Origin: a bacterium BRH_c32
GTDB lineage: Bacteria > Bacteroidota > Ignavibacteria > Ignavibacteriales > Melioribacteraceae
Length of the DNA stretch: 64,000 bases
NCBI GenBank assembly: GCA_001516025.1
Contig: LOEU01000015.1
Span: 62,001-126,000, forward strand
Reading direction: 5' to 3'
In this document: positions 1 to 7,757 of the stretch, piece by piece
Numbering within the stretch: the first letter of the stretch is position 1
How the letters are laid out: each line of letters opens with the position of its first letter
The notes under the pieces: model-generated
The model's input: only the letters and a program-made list of their open reading frames with translations
Databases searched by the model: none
Told to the model about the DNA's origin: nothing
Translations under genes and position numbers: made by a program

Positions 1-40
1 TATCAAAAAAACTAATATATCTTGAATCATAATATTCCTT

Positions 41-2533
41 TTATAAAAATAAACTACCGACTTGATAAACAGTAAATGCAATTAACCAAGCTAAAGCAGT
101 AGTATAAAACATTGTAAAGATAGCCCAATTTCCATTGGCTTCTTTTTTAATTGCTGCGATTACAGCAACACATGGGAAATAGATAAGAATAAAGAGCATC
201 ATTCCATAAGCTACTAAAGGATTAAAAACTTTTTCACCAATCCTCGGACCACTTGTAAAAACCTGCTCTTGTAACTTATTTTTAAGATTAACGGTATTTT
301 CATCTGCCGATAATTCTGCTTGATAAAGAACTCCCATCGAGCTAATTACAATCTCCTTTGCTGCTAAGCCGGTAATAATACTTACACCAATTTTCCAATC
401 AAAACCTAGCGGAGCAATTGCAGGCACTATGAAATGCCCTATTTGACCAATATACGAATTTTCTAATCGCTCGGCTTCCTTATCAATTTCTAATTGTGAT
501 AAGTGAGTTTCTTTCACGTCATCTGTTAGATTACTATTAAGATTAATCGATGCAGCTTCTTTATCATAATCTTTTGAATATTCTATATCTCTCGGGAAAT
601 AACCTAATGCCCATATAATTATCGATGCTGCTAAAATAACCGTACCCATCTTAGTTAAATATTGAAGACTTTTATCCCACATATGTACAAGCGTATTCTT
701 TAGCGTAGGTATTCTATATGGAGGCAGCTCCATTACAAAAGGGACATCCTCTTTTGCAAAAAAGATCTTTTTGAAAACAAGAGCAACGATTACAGCCAAT
801 AATATTCCTATCATATAGATTGAGAGAAGAACCAATCCTTGATTAGTTGGGAAAAATGCTGAAATCAAAAGTACATAAACAGGTAAACGTGCACTGCATG
901 ACATCAAAGGAACGATAAGCATTGTAAGAATTCTATCCTTACGAATCTCTAATGTTCTTGTAGCCATTATAGCCGGTACGTTACATCCAAAACCCATGAT
1001 TAATGGAATAAATGATTTGCCATGAAGACCCATTTTGTGCATTAATTTATCCATTATAAAAGCCGCGCGAGCCATATAACCGGTATCTTCCATCAATGAA
1101 ATAAAGAAAAAGAGAATTAATATATTTGGAAGAAAAACTATAACTCCGCCAACTCCACCTATTATACCATCAACGATTAGATCGTGCAATGAACCTGCGG
1201 GAAGAATATCCCCGATAAGTCCGCTCAAATGTCCAATACCCGAATCAATCCAATCCATCGGATAACTTCCGACAGAGAATGTAAGCTGAAACATCAACCA
1301 TAAAAATAAGATGAAGATAGGGAAACCTAAATATTTATGAGTCATTATCACATCAATAGCTTGACTCGTTTGAATCTTATTGAGTTCCTTATGTTTATAA
1401 GTCTCTCTTAATACACCGTGAATAAATCCATATTTAGCATCAGCAATTATGGTATCGGATTTTTCCTTATATTCTTTTTCTAACGAGTTAATTTCGTTTT
1501 CTGCCACTAACAAAATATCGGCGGTATCCGGGAATGAAGCCACTTGATCAATAAATGCACTATCAGCTTCCAAAAGTTTTATCGCTGTATAGCGGGGATA
1601 AAATGAATCGGAAAGTTTTTTGTTTTTCTTAATCTCATTTTTTAATCTGCTAATCGATTCTTCGATATTAGTACCATAATTAATATGAGCATGGCGAGCT
1701 ATCGGATTACGGGATTCATAGACATCAATAATTGTATTAAATAATTCTTTTATCCCCATTCCTTTTGATGCGACAGTAGCGACGATCGGGATACCAATTA
1801 TTTTTGCTAATTCTTTATAATTAAAACTATCCCCTTTCCTTTCCAAATCATCATACATATTAAGTGCAACGACGCATCTAATATTCATATCCATTAATTG
1901 AGAAGTTAGGAAAAGATTTCTTTCGATATTTGATGAATCTATTACATTGACTACGATATCAGGTTTATTTTCAGAAATGTGTTTTCTTACATAAAGTTCT
2001 TCAGGTGAATATTCTGAAATAGAATAAGTGCCGGGAAGGTCAGTAACATTTAATCTATATCCACCTTGATCAAAATGTGCCTCTTTAGTATCGACAGTAA
2101 CACCACCATAATTTCCCACTCTTTCATGCTTGCCGGTAGCGAAATTGAATAATGTAGTTTTACCCGAATTTGGGTTACCAACTAAAGCCACATTAATTGT
2201 CTTAAGCTGCTTTTCGATTATTTCGTTAGTACTATCAGTAAGGAAAGTTCCGTTATAATTCGTTTTTTCATTTATCACAGAATCTAAAGGTACAATCACT
2301 TCTATCATATTGGCTTCGCTTCTTCTTAGAGAAACGTGAGAACCCATAATTTTATATTCAATAGGATCTTGAAGGGGAGCATTTTTAATTACGGTAACGG
2401 TTTTCCCTTTAACGAATCCCATTTCTGAGATTCTTTTACGGAACGCTCCATGCCCTAATACTTTTGTGATTATTCCCTTTTCTCCATTGACTAAATTGGA
2501 GAGATTAAGAGTAGGTGTTTCTGTTTTTATCAT
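41..2533 (-). CDS. feoB: FeoA-FeoB fusion ferrous iron transporter
   Basis: Inner-membrane GTP-dependent Fe(II) uptake protein in which FeoA and FeoB are one chain. Numbered from the longest reading (TTG at 2572), the FeoA SH3-like domain covers about residues 20-93. The G domain follows with the P-loop GNPNSGKT at 132-139, the G3 motif DLPGT and the NMYDD guanine-specificity motif. The membrane part keeps the two FeoB gate motifs, GFGCNVPAI and SCSARLP. I prefer the ATG at 2533 because the 843-residue reading needs a TTG start that overlaps the upstream porin gene; the ATG leaves a 22-bp gap and gives about 830 residues. It lies directly downstream of the porin gene on the same strand and is probably co-transcribed with it. 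FeoA-FeoB fusions are known in Bacteroidota. The function is secure, the start less so. Confidence 0.95.
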   Translation of the reverse strand: MIKTETPTLNLSNLVNGEKGIITKVLGHGAFRKRISEMGFVKGKTVTVIKNAPLQDPIEYKIMGSHVSLRRSEANMIEVIVPLDSVINEKTNYNGTFLTDSTNEIIEKQLKTINVALVGNPNSGKTTLFNFATGKHERVGNYGGVTVDTKEAHFDQGGYRLNVTDLPGTYSISEYSPEELYVRKHISENKPDIVVNVIDSSNIERNLFLTSQLMDMNIRCVVALNMYDDLERKGDSFNYKELAKIIGIPIVATVASKGMGIKELFNTIIDVYESRNPIARHAHINYGTNIEESISRLKNEIKKNKKLSDSFYPRYTAIKLLEADSAFIDQVASFPDTADILLVAENEINSLEKEYKEKSDTIIADAKYGFIHGVLRETYKHKELNKIQTSQAIDVIMTHKYLGFPIFILFLWLMFQLTFSVGSYPMDWIDSGIGHLSGLIGDILPAGSLHDLIVDGIIGGVGGVIVFLPNILILFFFISLMEDTGYMARAAFIMDKLMHKMGLHGKSFIPLIMGFGCNVPAIMATRTLEIRKDRILTMLIVPLMSCSARLPVYVLLISAFFPTNQGLVLLSIYMIGILLAVIVALVFKKIFFAKEDVPFVMELPPYRIPTLKNTLVHMWDKSLQYLTKMGTVILAASIIIWALGYFPRDIEYSKDYDKEAASINLNSNLTDDVKETHLSQLEIDKEAERLENSYIGQIGHFIVPAIAPLGFDWKIGVSIITGLAAKEIVISSMGVLYQAELSADENTVNLKNKLQEQVFTSGPRIGEKVFNPLVAYGMMLFILIYFPCVAVIAAIKKEANGNWAIFTMFYTTALAWLIAFTVYQVGSLFL

Positions 2534-2555
2534 AATAACTTTCTCGGCATTTCTC

Positions 2556-3764
2556 TCAAAAATTAATTCCAAAACGTAGAAATGCCGCTAATGCATTGTT
2601 TAATGTTTTACCCATTCCAATCGGATTGATAATATATTGTATATCCGGTTGTATGGTAAGATTACTAGTAATTTCTTTTTTATAAAATAGTTCAATGGTT
2701 GTTTCGTTTGGACAATCAGATTGGATAAAGCCGGCATACGCAAAAGCTAAACCAAAAGCATCAGTTCCAGAATCATCGAACACACCAAAATAATTAATTC
2801 CGCCCCCAATATAATAATTATGGCTATTTATTTTACTCGGACTAAGAGTAAGCTGGGAGAAGATCCCTATTCCGCTATTATCATTAAAATTTTTAATTAA
2901 TTGATCGTAAATAAAATATAATCCATAATTTTTATTAAAAATACAGTTTCTTTCATTTGTCTCTTCATCAAATTCATGTAAACCGGAATGGAAATAAACA
3001 CCTGACTTAATTTGAGCAGGCAAATCAAATAGTTTATTGGAATACTGTAATTCGGATATTAATAAAACACCATCCTCTTTATTTAGTTCCCATTTTAAAT
3101 TGTAATTGTTCCCCTTAGAATCGTCCGGTAAACCATCATATACGGCTGATAATAAACTTACTGATTCGCTTAAGGAAAACTTTGCGGTTACTCCAAGTGC
3201 AGCCATAGGAAATATTGGCAGCGGAATATTATTAGAGATCATCGACGGAATGCCAAATGAACTATTTATGAATGAAGAGCCGTATTCTGAAGCAACAAAA
3301 TCTGCATTTAGATCTAATAATCCAACTGCAAATTCACTATTCTCAAAAGATTGTTTAAACCAAAATTCATGAATATAAATTCTATTCCCTGCTTCAATAT
3401 TAGAAGCTACTTGGAGATCACCGATTAATTGAGAAGAAGGCATCCCACCATGAGTGCATGCACCATTGATAAAAACTTCACCCCCCTGCCAAAGACCTAA
3501 ATCCTTCGTTTCTGCGCCAATTTTTAGGTTTGCCATACCAAGGAATGTTGTTCCTCTTTTATAACCACCATTTAAATTACCTGCAAAATCGCCTGTATAA
3601 GTAGCTTCTTTTATTAATATACCTCGGTGAATATAATCCACACCAGTTCCTTCTTTTTCTGCTTCTACTTTTGAAGATACTTCACTTAAATAGTTATTTC
3701 CCTGCCCTGAAACCGGAAGTGCTATACAAATTACTACAAAAAAAACTATAACCGACTTAAACAT
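2556..3764 (-). CDS. OprB-like carbohydrate-selective porin family outer-membrane protein
   Basis: A 402-residue protein with a signal peptide (hydrophobic segment after MFKS, ending at VSGQG). It has the features of an outer-membrane barrel: alternating beta pattern, aromatic-rich strands and a terminal phenylalanine (FGINF). Stretches such as GLWQGGEVFINGACTHGG and the AVGLLDLNADFVASEYG region resemble the OprB family. The family name implies sugar uptake, but its place immediately upstream of feoAB with a short gap suggests it may admit iron or another small solute here; that is inference. The family call is moderately sure, the substrate unknown. Confidence 0.75.
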   Translation of the reverse strand: MFKSVIVFFVVICIALPVSGQGNNYLSEVSSKVEAEKEGTGVDYIHRGILIKEATYTGDFAGNLNGGYKRGTTFLGMANLKIGAETKDLGLWQGGEVFINGACTHGGMPSSQLIGDLQVASNIEAGNRIYIHEFWFKQSFENSEFAVGLLDLNADFVASEYGSSFINSSFGIPSMISNNIPLPIFPMAALGVTAKFSLSESVSLLSAVYDGLPDDSKGNNYNLKWELNKEDGVLLISELQYSNKLFDLPAQIKSGVYFHSGLHEFDEETNERNCIFNKNYGLYFIYDQLIKNFNDNSGIGIFSQLTLSPSKINSHNYYIGGGINYFGVFDDSGTDAFGLAFAYAGFIQSDCPNETTIELFYKKEITSNLTIQPDIQYIINPIGMGKTLNNALAAFLRFGINF

Positions 3765-3860
3765 ATTTTACCTAATTATTAACCCAACTTTATTATCGAA
3801 AAAATATGGATATATGTGAGTGGTTACAATCGCCGATTTGAGGGAAAATAAAGCAAAAAC

Positions 3861-3878
3861 ATCCCCTTTAATAGGGAT
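3861..3878 (-). terminator. Probable intrinsic terminator of the hemerythrin-LuxR operon
   Basis: Read on the minus strand, ATCCC and GGGGAT form a short stem (one extra base) around an A/T loop and are followed by GTTTTT. It lies about 80 bases downstream of the LuxR-type gene and upstream of the porin gene, so it probably ends the hemerythrin-regulator transcript. The stem is short. Confidence 0.4.
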
Positions 3879-3960
3879 AGAGGGTTAATTATTAGCTATT
3901 TTGGAAGCTAATTACCATTTTTAGCAGAAAAGTTATAATTAAGGAAGCAGTTCACACAAT

Positions 3961-4563
3961 TCATGTCAGGTAATCTTCGATCTGTACGATCTTATTGGAA
4001 ATGGCATAGATCGTTAAACCGGCTTGGCTTTTAATCCCCGTTTTCTGGGATATATTTTTGCGATGACTTATTACTGTATGAATACTAATATTTAGCTTAT
4101 CGCCAATTTCTTTATTAGATAAACCTTTTATTAGCAGTTTCAGGACTTCAATTTCTCTTTCTGAAAGTTGTTCGATCTCATTACCGGTAACGGAATGATA
4201 ATCGGCGTTTTTAATTTTATGTATTAATTCGCCAATGCTTTCAGGTGAATCAGTTATATTTATAATTTTATCGAATTGTGCGAGAAGGGTCTGATCAAAA
4301 AATGTATATACTAATCCTGTCCAGAGAGTATTGGGGAGACTTTTTTTGAGGAGTGAAAATTCCTTTAGTTTATTCTGAATTTGATTCGGATTAATTATAG
4401 CAATATCTATTTGACTTCCAAAAAGTTTTGTATTGAATTCATTAAGAGAATCTATCTTGAAAATTTTGGAATAAGTCCCGGTCTTCAATAAAATATTAGA
4501 AAGTCCCTCTGTTATAATCTGCGATGGCTCAAGAATTGCAATATTTATAAGACTTTTAGACAA
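3961..4563 (-). CDS. LuxR-family regulator with degenerate receiver domain
   Basis: A 200-residue two-domain regulator. The C-terminal part (about 137-195) is a clear GerE/LuxR helix-turn-helix: LSEREIEVLKLLIKGLSNKEI followed by the recognition helix SIHTVISHRKNI. The N-terminal part folds like a response-regulator receiver, but the expected phospho-acceptor aspartate is Asn58 (context IAIINPNQ), so classical phosphorylation is unlikely. Its start overlaps the end of the hemerythrin gene by 8 bases, so the two are translationally coupled. I infer that it senses or relays an iron, NO or redox signal together with that partner; nothing in the sequence shows the ligand. Confidence 0.85.
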   Translation of the reverse strand: MSKSLINIAILEPSQIITEGLSNILLKTGTYSKIFKIDSLNEFNTKLFGSQIDIAIINPNQIQNKLKEFSLLKKSLPNTLWTGLVYTFFDQTLLAQFDKIINITDSPESIGELIHKIKNADYHSVTGNEIEQLSEREIEVLKLLIKGLSNKEIGDKLNISIHTVISHRKNISQKTGIKSQAGLTIYAISNKIVQIEDYLT

Positions 4564-5266
4564 TCTTCTTTTCCAATTGGCTTACTATGGGGATTAGAAT
4601 CGTCTCTTCAATTGTAGAATGAATATTTAAATCATGTTCGAGATCACTGAGACTAATAATTATTTTTCTTCTAATAATTCTATCATCCTTTACGGTTATA
4701 TGCTTTAGTAGCAGTTCTTTGAGATCAGTCAATTTCGATTCGATATCGGAATGGTGATCGTGATATTCATTTGATGAATATTTTTCATTTTCCTGAGGAG
4801 TACTTGCTGAATTATATAACTTGTAAAAATAAGGGAATGCCACTTTATCCTCATAAGCAAGATGTTCTTTTACTTCCTTAAAATATTCATCGAAAAATTT
4901 TCCTACTAATTGAATTTCGGGCGAACTATTTTTTTTATAAAGTTCTTCGATGCAATTTCTTATTTCGGGATATTTTTCGTTTTCATAATAGTTATGTGCA
5001 TTCTTTAGATATTTTATTATTGTAGGAATATCAGCCGAACTAAATTGCTCTTCTCCGGTCGGATAAAATCCATTAAATAGATTAGCAATAGAGATAAAGA
5101 CTGCAGTTGAAATTTTCTTTTCATGGCAGACTTGTTCGATTGTTCTTTCCCCTGTTGTAAAATCCAATTCAAGATTTTCTAAAAGAAGAAGAAGCGATGG
5201 ATTATCGAAAATCAGATCAGAGATTTTCATTTCCGCTTTTATATAATATTTTTCTGTCCTGTACAT
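4556..5266 (-). CDS. RIC/YtfE-like hemerythrin domain protein
   Basis: A 236-residue cytoplasmic protein. Residues about 11-65 match the ScdA N-terminal (DUF542) domain, with the core LELDFTTGERTIEQVC. The rest is a hemerythrin-like four-helix bundle with the expected di-iron ligand pattern: an early His in KNAHNYYEN, HLAYE, the HDHH segment and HSTIEE. YtfE/ScdA/RIC proteins act in repair of iron centres or NO handling. Family members usually have a double cysteine in the LDFCCGG motif; here the position reads LDFTTGE, so that cysteine pair is missing. It is the first gene of a two-gene operon with the overlapping LuxR-type gene and lies near feoAB, which fits an iron or nitrosative-stress role. 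Confidence 0.82.
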   Translation of the reverse strand: MYRTEKYYIKAEMKISDLIFDNPSLLLLLENLELDFTTGERTIEQVCHEKKISTAVFISIANLFNGFYPTGEEQFSSADIPTIIKYLKNAHNYYENEKYPEIRNCIEELYKKNSSPEIQLVGKFFDEYFKEVKEHLAYEDKVAFPYFYKLYNSASTPQENEKYSSNEYHDHHSDIESKLTDLKELLLKHITVKDDRIIRRKIIISLSDLEHDLNIHSTIEETILIPIVSQLEKKIV

Positions 5267-5288
5267 TTTCCCTTATTTCTAATTAAGA

Positions 5289-5296
5289 CAAAGATA
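5289..5296 (-). promoter_or_regulatory. Bacteroidota-type -7 promoter box for the hemerythrin operon
   Basis: On the minus strand the sequence is TATCTTTG, an exact match to TAnnTTTG, the -7 element of Bacteroidota sigma-A promoters. It lies 23-30 bases upstream of the hemerythrin start, and a T-rich run upstream could serve as the -33 region. The consensus is short, so this is only moderately supported. Confidence 0.45.
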
Positions 5297-5334
5297 CTGA
5301 TTTAAATAAAAAAAGCATAGCTCACTATTATTAA

Positions 5335-5349
5335 TGAGAATAATCATAA
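5335..5349. promoter_or_regulatory. Possible Fur box upstream of the hemerythrin operon
   Basis: TGAGAATAATCATAA matches the 7-1-7 Fur core TGATAATnATTATCA at 11 of 14 specified bases. It lies upstream of the -7 box of the hemerythrin gene. Iron control would fit the neighbourhood (FeoAB), but AT-rich DNA gives chance matches. Confidence 0.3.
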
Positions 5350-5629
5350 TCGTTAGATTTTCTTTGAACTATAAAAAATTATTAGTAAAACAACTGCGGC
5401 TAATCCTGAAGGTGTTAAAAGGAATTCTCTTTCAGTACAAATATATATTTAGTTAATTTATTAATACATTTTTATAAAAACAATGCAAATATTTGTCTAT
5501 GGACATTAATAAGACTGAGTAGTACTATTGGATAAATTTAAAAATTTATTATAAAATTTAAGTTCAGTTCGTTAATAACTCAAATTATAGATAATGAATA
5601 AGGAAAACATTTTTCTAAACAAATAAAAG

Positions 5630-6175
5630 ATGCACGCATTGAAAAAGTATCTTACTATTTTTACTTTATTGTTGATTCATATCTCTCTGGATGGTCAAAT
5701 TATCTCATTTAACGGATCAGAAACTTTAGTAAAACCCTCCACAAAAGTATTAAGCTCAGACAAAAATGCCATAACTCTTGAAATTACAATAAGTAATTTA
5801 GAACAGTTATTTAAAACAGAAAAAGGTGAGTCTTATCAAAAATTAAGATTACTTGATTATTATTCTACTATGGATATTGGAAAGCCTCAACTTCCTTGTA
5901 TAAGAGAATTAATTGGTGTACCTGAATTTAAAAACTATAAAGTTACGATACTTGATTCGGAGACTGTAATACTAAATGATTGTGATATATATCCATATCA
6001 AAAAGAATTGAATGAAGGAGAGACAGGAACGTTTTATAAAGATGAAAGTTTTTATAAAATAAATAAGTATTATCCTGAAAATATAATTGAACTTGATATG
6101 AATAGTTTATGGCGGGATATAAAGGTGTCAAGTCCGCAACAAACAATTACAAAAAAAATGTTGCTGGTAAAATAG
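5630..6175 (+). pseudogene. Remnant of a C25 (gingipain-like) T9SS peptidase: propeptide plus extreme C-terminus
   Basis: A 181-residue ORF with a signal peptide (ending near LDGQ). Residues about 30-165 resemble the gingipain propeptide (Propeptide_C25): an IGKPQLPCIRELIGVPE segment, the DIYPYQ region and a closing LWRDIKV. No peptidase domain follows. The ORF instead ends in TITKKMLLVK, which matches the usual last residues of T9SS C-terminal domains (compare KKLILLK, KKFILIK and KKMILLK elsewhere in this window). The simplest reading is a large in-frame internal deletion that joined the propeptide to the last codons of a former protease gene. An alternative is a free-standing propeptide-like inhibitor that is still expressed. 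Confidence 0.55.
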
Positions 6176-6202
6176 TATCAAATGACCATAGGAGGAATTA
6201 AA

Positions 6203-7681
6203 ATGAAATTTCAGGTAAAATATCTTTTTCTGATTTTAATAATTGCCACAATATTCCCTTTGTCCATAAAAAGCCAATCTACGTTTATGAAAACTTTTGG
6301 AGATACTTCTGTAACTTATAAAGATGTAGGATATTCAATTATTGAAACCGATAAGGGCAATTACATCGCTGTTGGTTCTTATGGTGCTTCAAATCATGAT
6401 TTAAGTACCGGTGACATATACATAGTGATGATCGATGATTTTGGTAATCAATTGTGGAATAAAAGATTTGGAAGTAGTACTCAATATGAAATTGCTCATT
6501 CTATACTAAGCTTATCTGATAATAGTTATATGATAAAATATAATCAACGAGATTCTAGATTAAGGCTATTAAAAATAACTAATAATGGTGACTCATTATT
6601 TACTAAATCTTATTCTATGTTTACCAACTATGGAAAAAATTTTAATATAACAAGCGATGGTGGCATAATCACAACCGGTTCATTCAATTCAAATATAACA
6701 CTCTTAAAATTGGATTCACAAGGAGATTCCTTATGGATGAAAACCTATGGAGTTGATTCCTTATGGGTAGTTGGATATTCAGTTCAACAAACGAATGATA
6801 AGGGATTTATTATTTGCGGCGTGATTAATGGTTATGAATATGGATCAAAGGGTTTATGGCTAATAAAAACAGATGAATTTGGTGATATTCTATGGACAAA
6901 AAACTTTATGGTAAAATCTAATGACAATGTTTATGCAGAATTACAATGTTTATCAGTAATTCAAACTATTGATGAGGGTTATTTTATTTCTGCGACCAAA
7001 ATAATCTCTGAATGCTACGCTTGCGAGCTAAGACCTCGAGGATGGCTTATAAAAACAGATTCAAAAGGAGATACTTTATGGACATCCTCATTTGAACAGT
7101 TTACTGATTTTCGATCTGGGATCCAAACTTCTGATGGCGGATACGTTGCTGTTGGAATCTTTTATCCTAATTTTATGTTGGTTAAATTAGATACTAATGG
7201 CAAATTGGAATGGAAAAAAGAAATCGGTAATAATTATTATGAACGATTTGTTGGTTTGGATGTAAAAGAAACAAAAGATAAAGGGTTTATAACTACAGGA
7301 GAAATAAGACGACAATTATCAAGATATTATGATTTATTTATTTTAAAAGTAAACAAAGATGGAATATTAGTAAGTGTAAAAGATGCAGAAAAAACAATCC
7401 CTACACAATTTTACTTAAAGCAGAATTACCCTAATCCTTTTAATCCGACTACAACAATAAACTATAGTATTACGAAAAGTGGAATTGTTAGATTAAATAT
7501 TTTTAATTCTCTTGGGCAGGTAGTAAATATTTTGCTCGATAGCTATCAGGACGCAGGGAATCATTCGATTACTTGGAATGGGGACGATTCTAATGGGAAC
7601 TCGCTTTCTTCCGGAATATATTTTTATCAATTAGTAAGTGATGATTTCACACAAGCAAAAAAGTTGATCCTATTAAAATAA
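6203..7681 (+). CDS. T9SS-exported repeat protein of unknown function
   Basis: A secreted protein of about 492 residues. I start it at the ATG at 6203, since AGGAGG lies 7 bases before it; the earlier in-frame ATG at 6182 would place that Shine-Dalgarno inside the gene. A signal peptide is followed by about seven repeats of the type DGGYVAVG...LVKLDTNGKLEWKK, typical of beta-propeller-like exported proteins. The C-terminal 80 residues are a T9SS type A sorting domain (KQNYPNPFNPTTTINYS, GQVVN, SGIYFYQL, KKLILLK). It is probably surface-attached or released. It lies 27 bases after the C25 remnant and could once have shared its transcript. Its ligand or activity cannot be told. Confidence 0.85.
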   Translation: MKFQVKYLFLILIIATIFPLSIKSQSTFMKTFGDTSVTYKDVGYSIIETDKGNYIAVGSYGASNHDLSTGDIYIVMIDDFGNQLWNKRFGSSTQYEIAHSILSLSDNSYMIKYNQRDSRLRLLKITNNGDSLFTKSYSMFTNYGKNFNITSDGGIITTGSFNSNITLLKLDSQGDSLWMKTYGVDSLWVVGYSVQQTNDKGFIICGVINGYEYGSKGLWLIKTDEFGDILWTKNFMVKSNDNVYAELQCLSVIQTIDEGYFISATKIISECYACELRPRGWLIKTDSKGDTLWTSSFEQFTDFRSGIQTSDGGYVAVGIFYPNFMLVKLDTNGKLEWKKEIGNNYYERFVGLDVKETKDKGFITTGEIRRQLSRYYDLFILKVNKDGILVSVKDAEKTIPTQFYLKQNYPNPFNPTTTINYSITKSGIVRLNIFNSLGQVVNILLDSYQDAGNHSITWNGDDSNGNSLSSGIYFYQLVSDDFTQAKKLILLK

Positions 7682-7683
7682 AA

Positions 7684-7710
7684 AAGCTCCGACAAAAAAT
7701 ACCGGAGCTT
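7684..7710 (-). terminator. Intrinsic terminator of the DEAD-box helicase gene
   Basis: A perfect 8-bp stem (AAGCTCCG / CGGAGCTT) with an 11-base loop. Read on the minus strand it is followed by a run of T, so it ends the helicase transcript. It may also stop the convergent T9SS-cargo gene, whose stop codon is at its edge, but the plus side lacks a clean T run. Confidence 0.8.
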
Positions 7711-7757
7711 ATAATTACTATTCTTTTTCAGAGACATGCGCTAACTTTATAAGAAAG

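Larger units (their letters stand above)
5267..5629. other. Divergent intergenic region, no gene seen
   Basis: A 363-base AT-rich stretch between the leftward hemerythrin gene and the rightward peptidase remnant. It holds a -7 like box and a Fur-box-like sequence on the hemerythrin side (listed separately). No convincing ORF or RNA was seen. Confidence 0.6.

Noticed and set aside
2534..2572. TTG start extending FeoAB by 13 residues
   Set aside because: It overlaps the upstream porin stop and adds residues before the FeoA domain; the ATG at 2533 is more likely.
5943..6146. 67-residue minus-strand ORF opposite the C25 remnant
   Set aside because: No signal, domain or ribosome-binding site; a shadow of the plus-strand reading frame.
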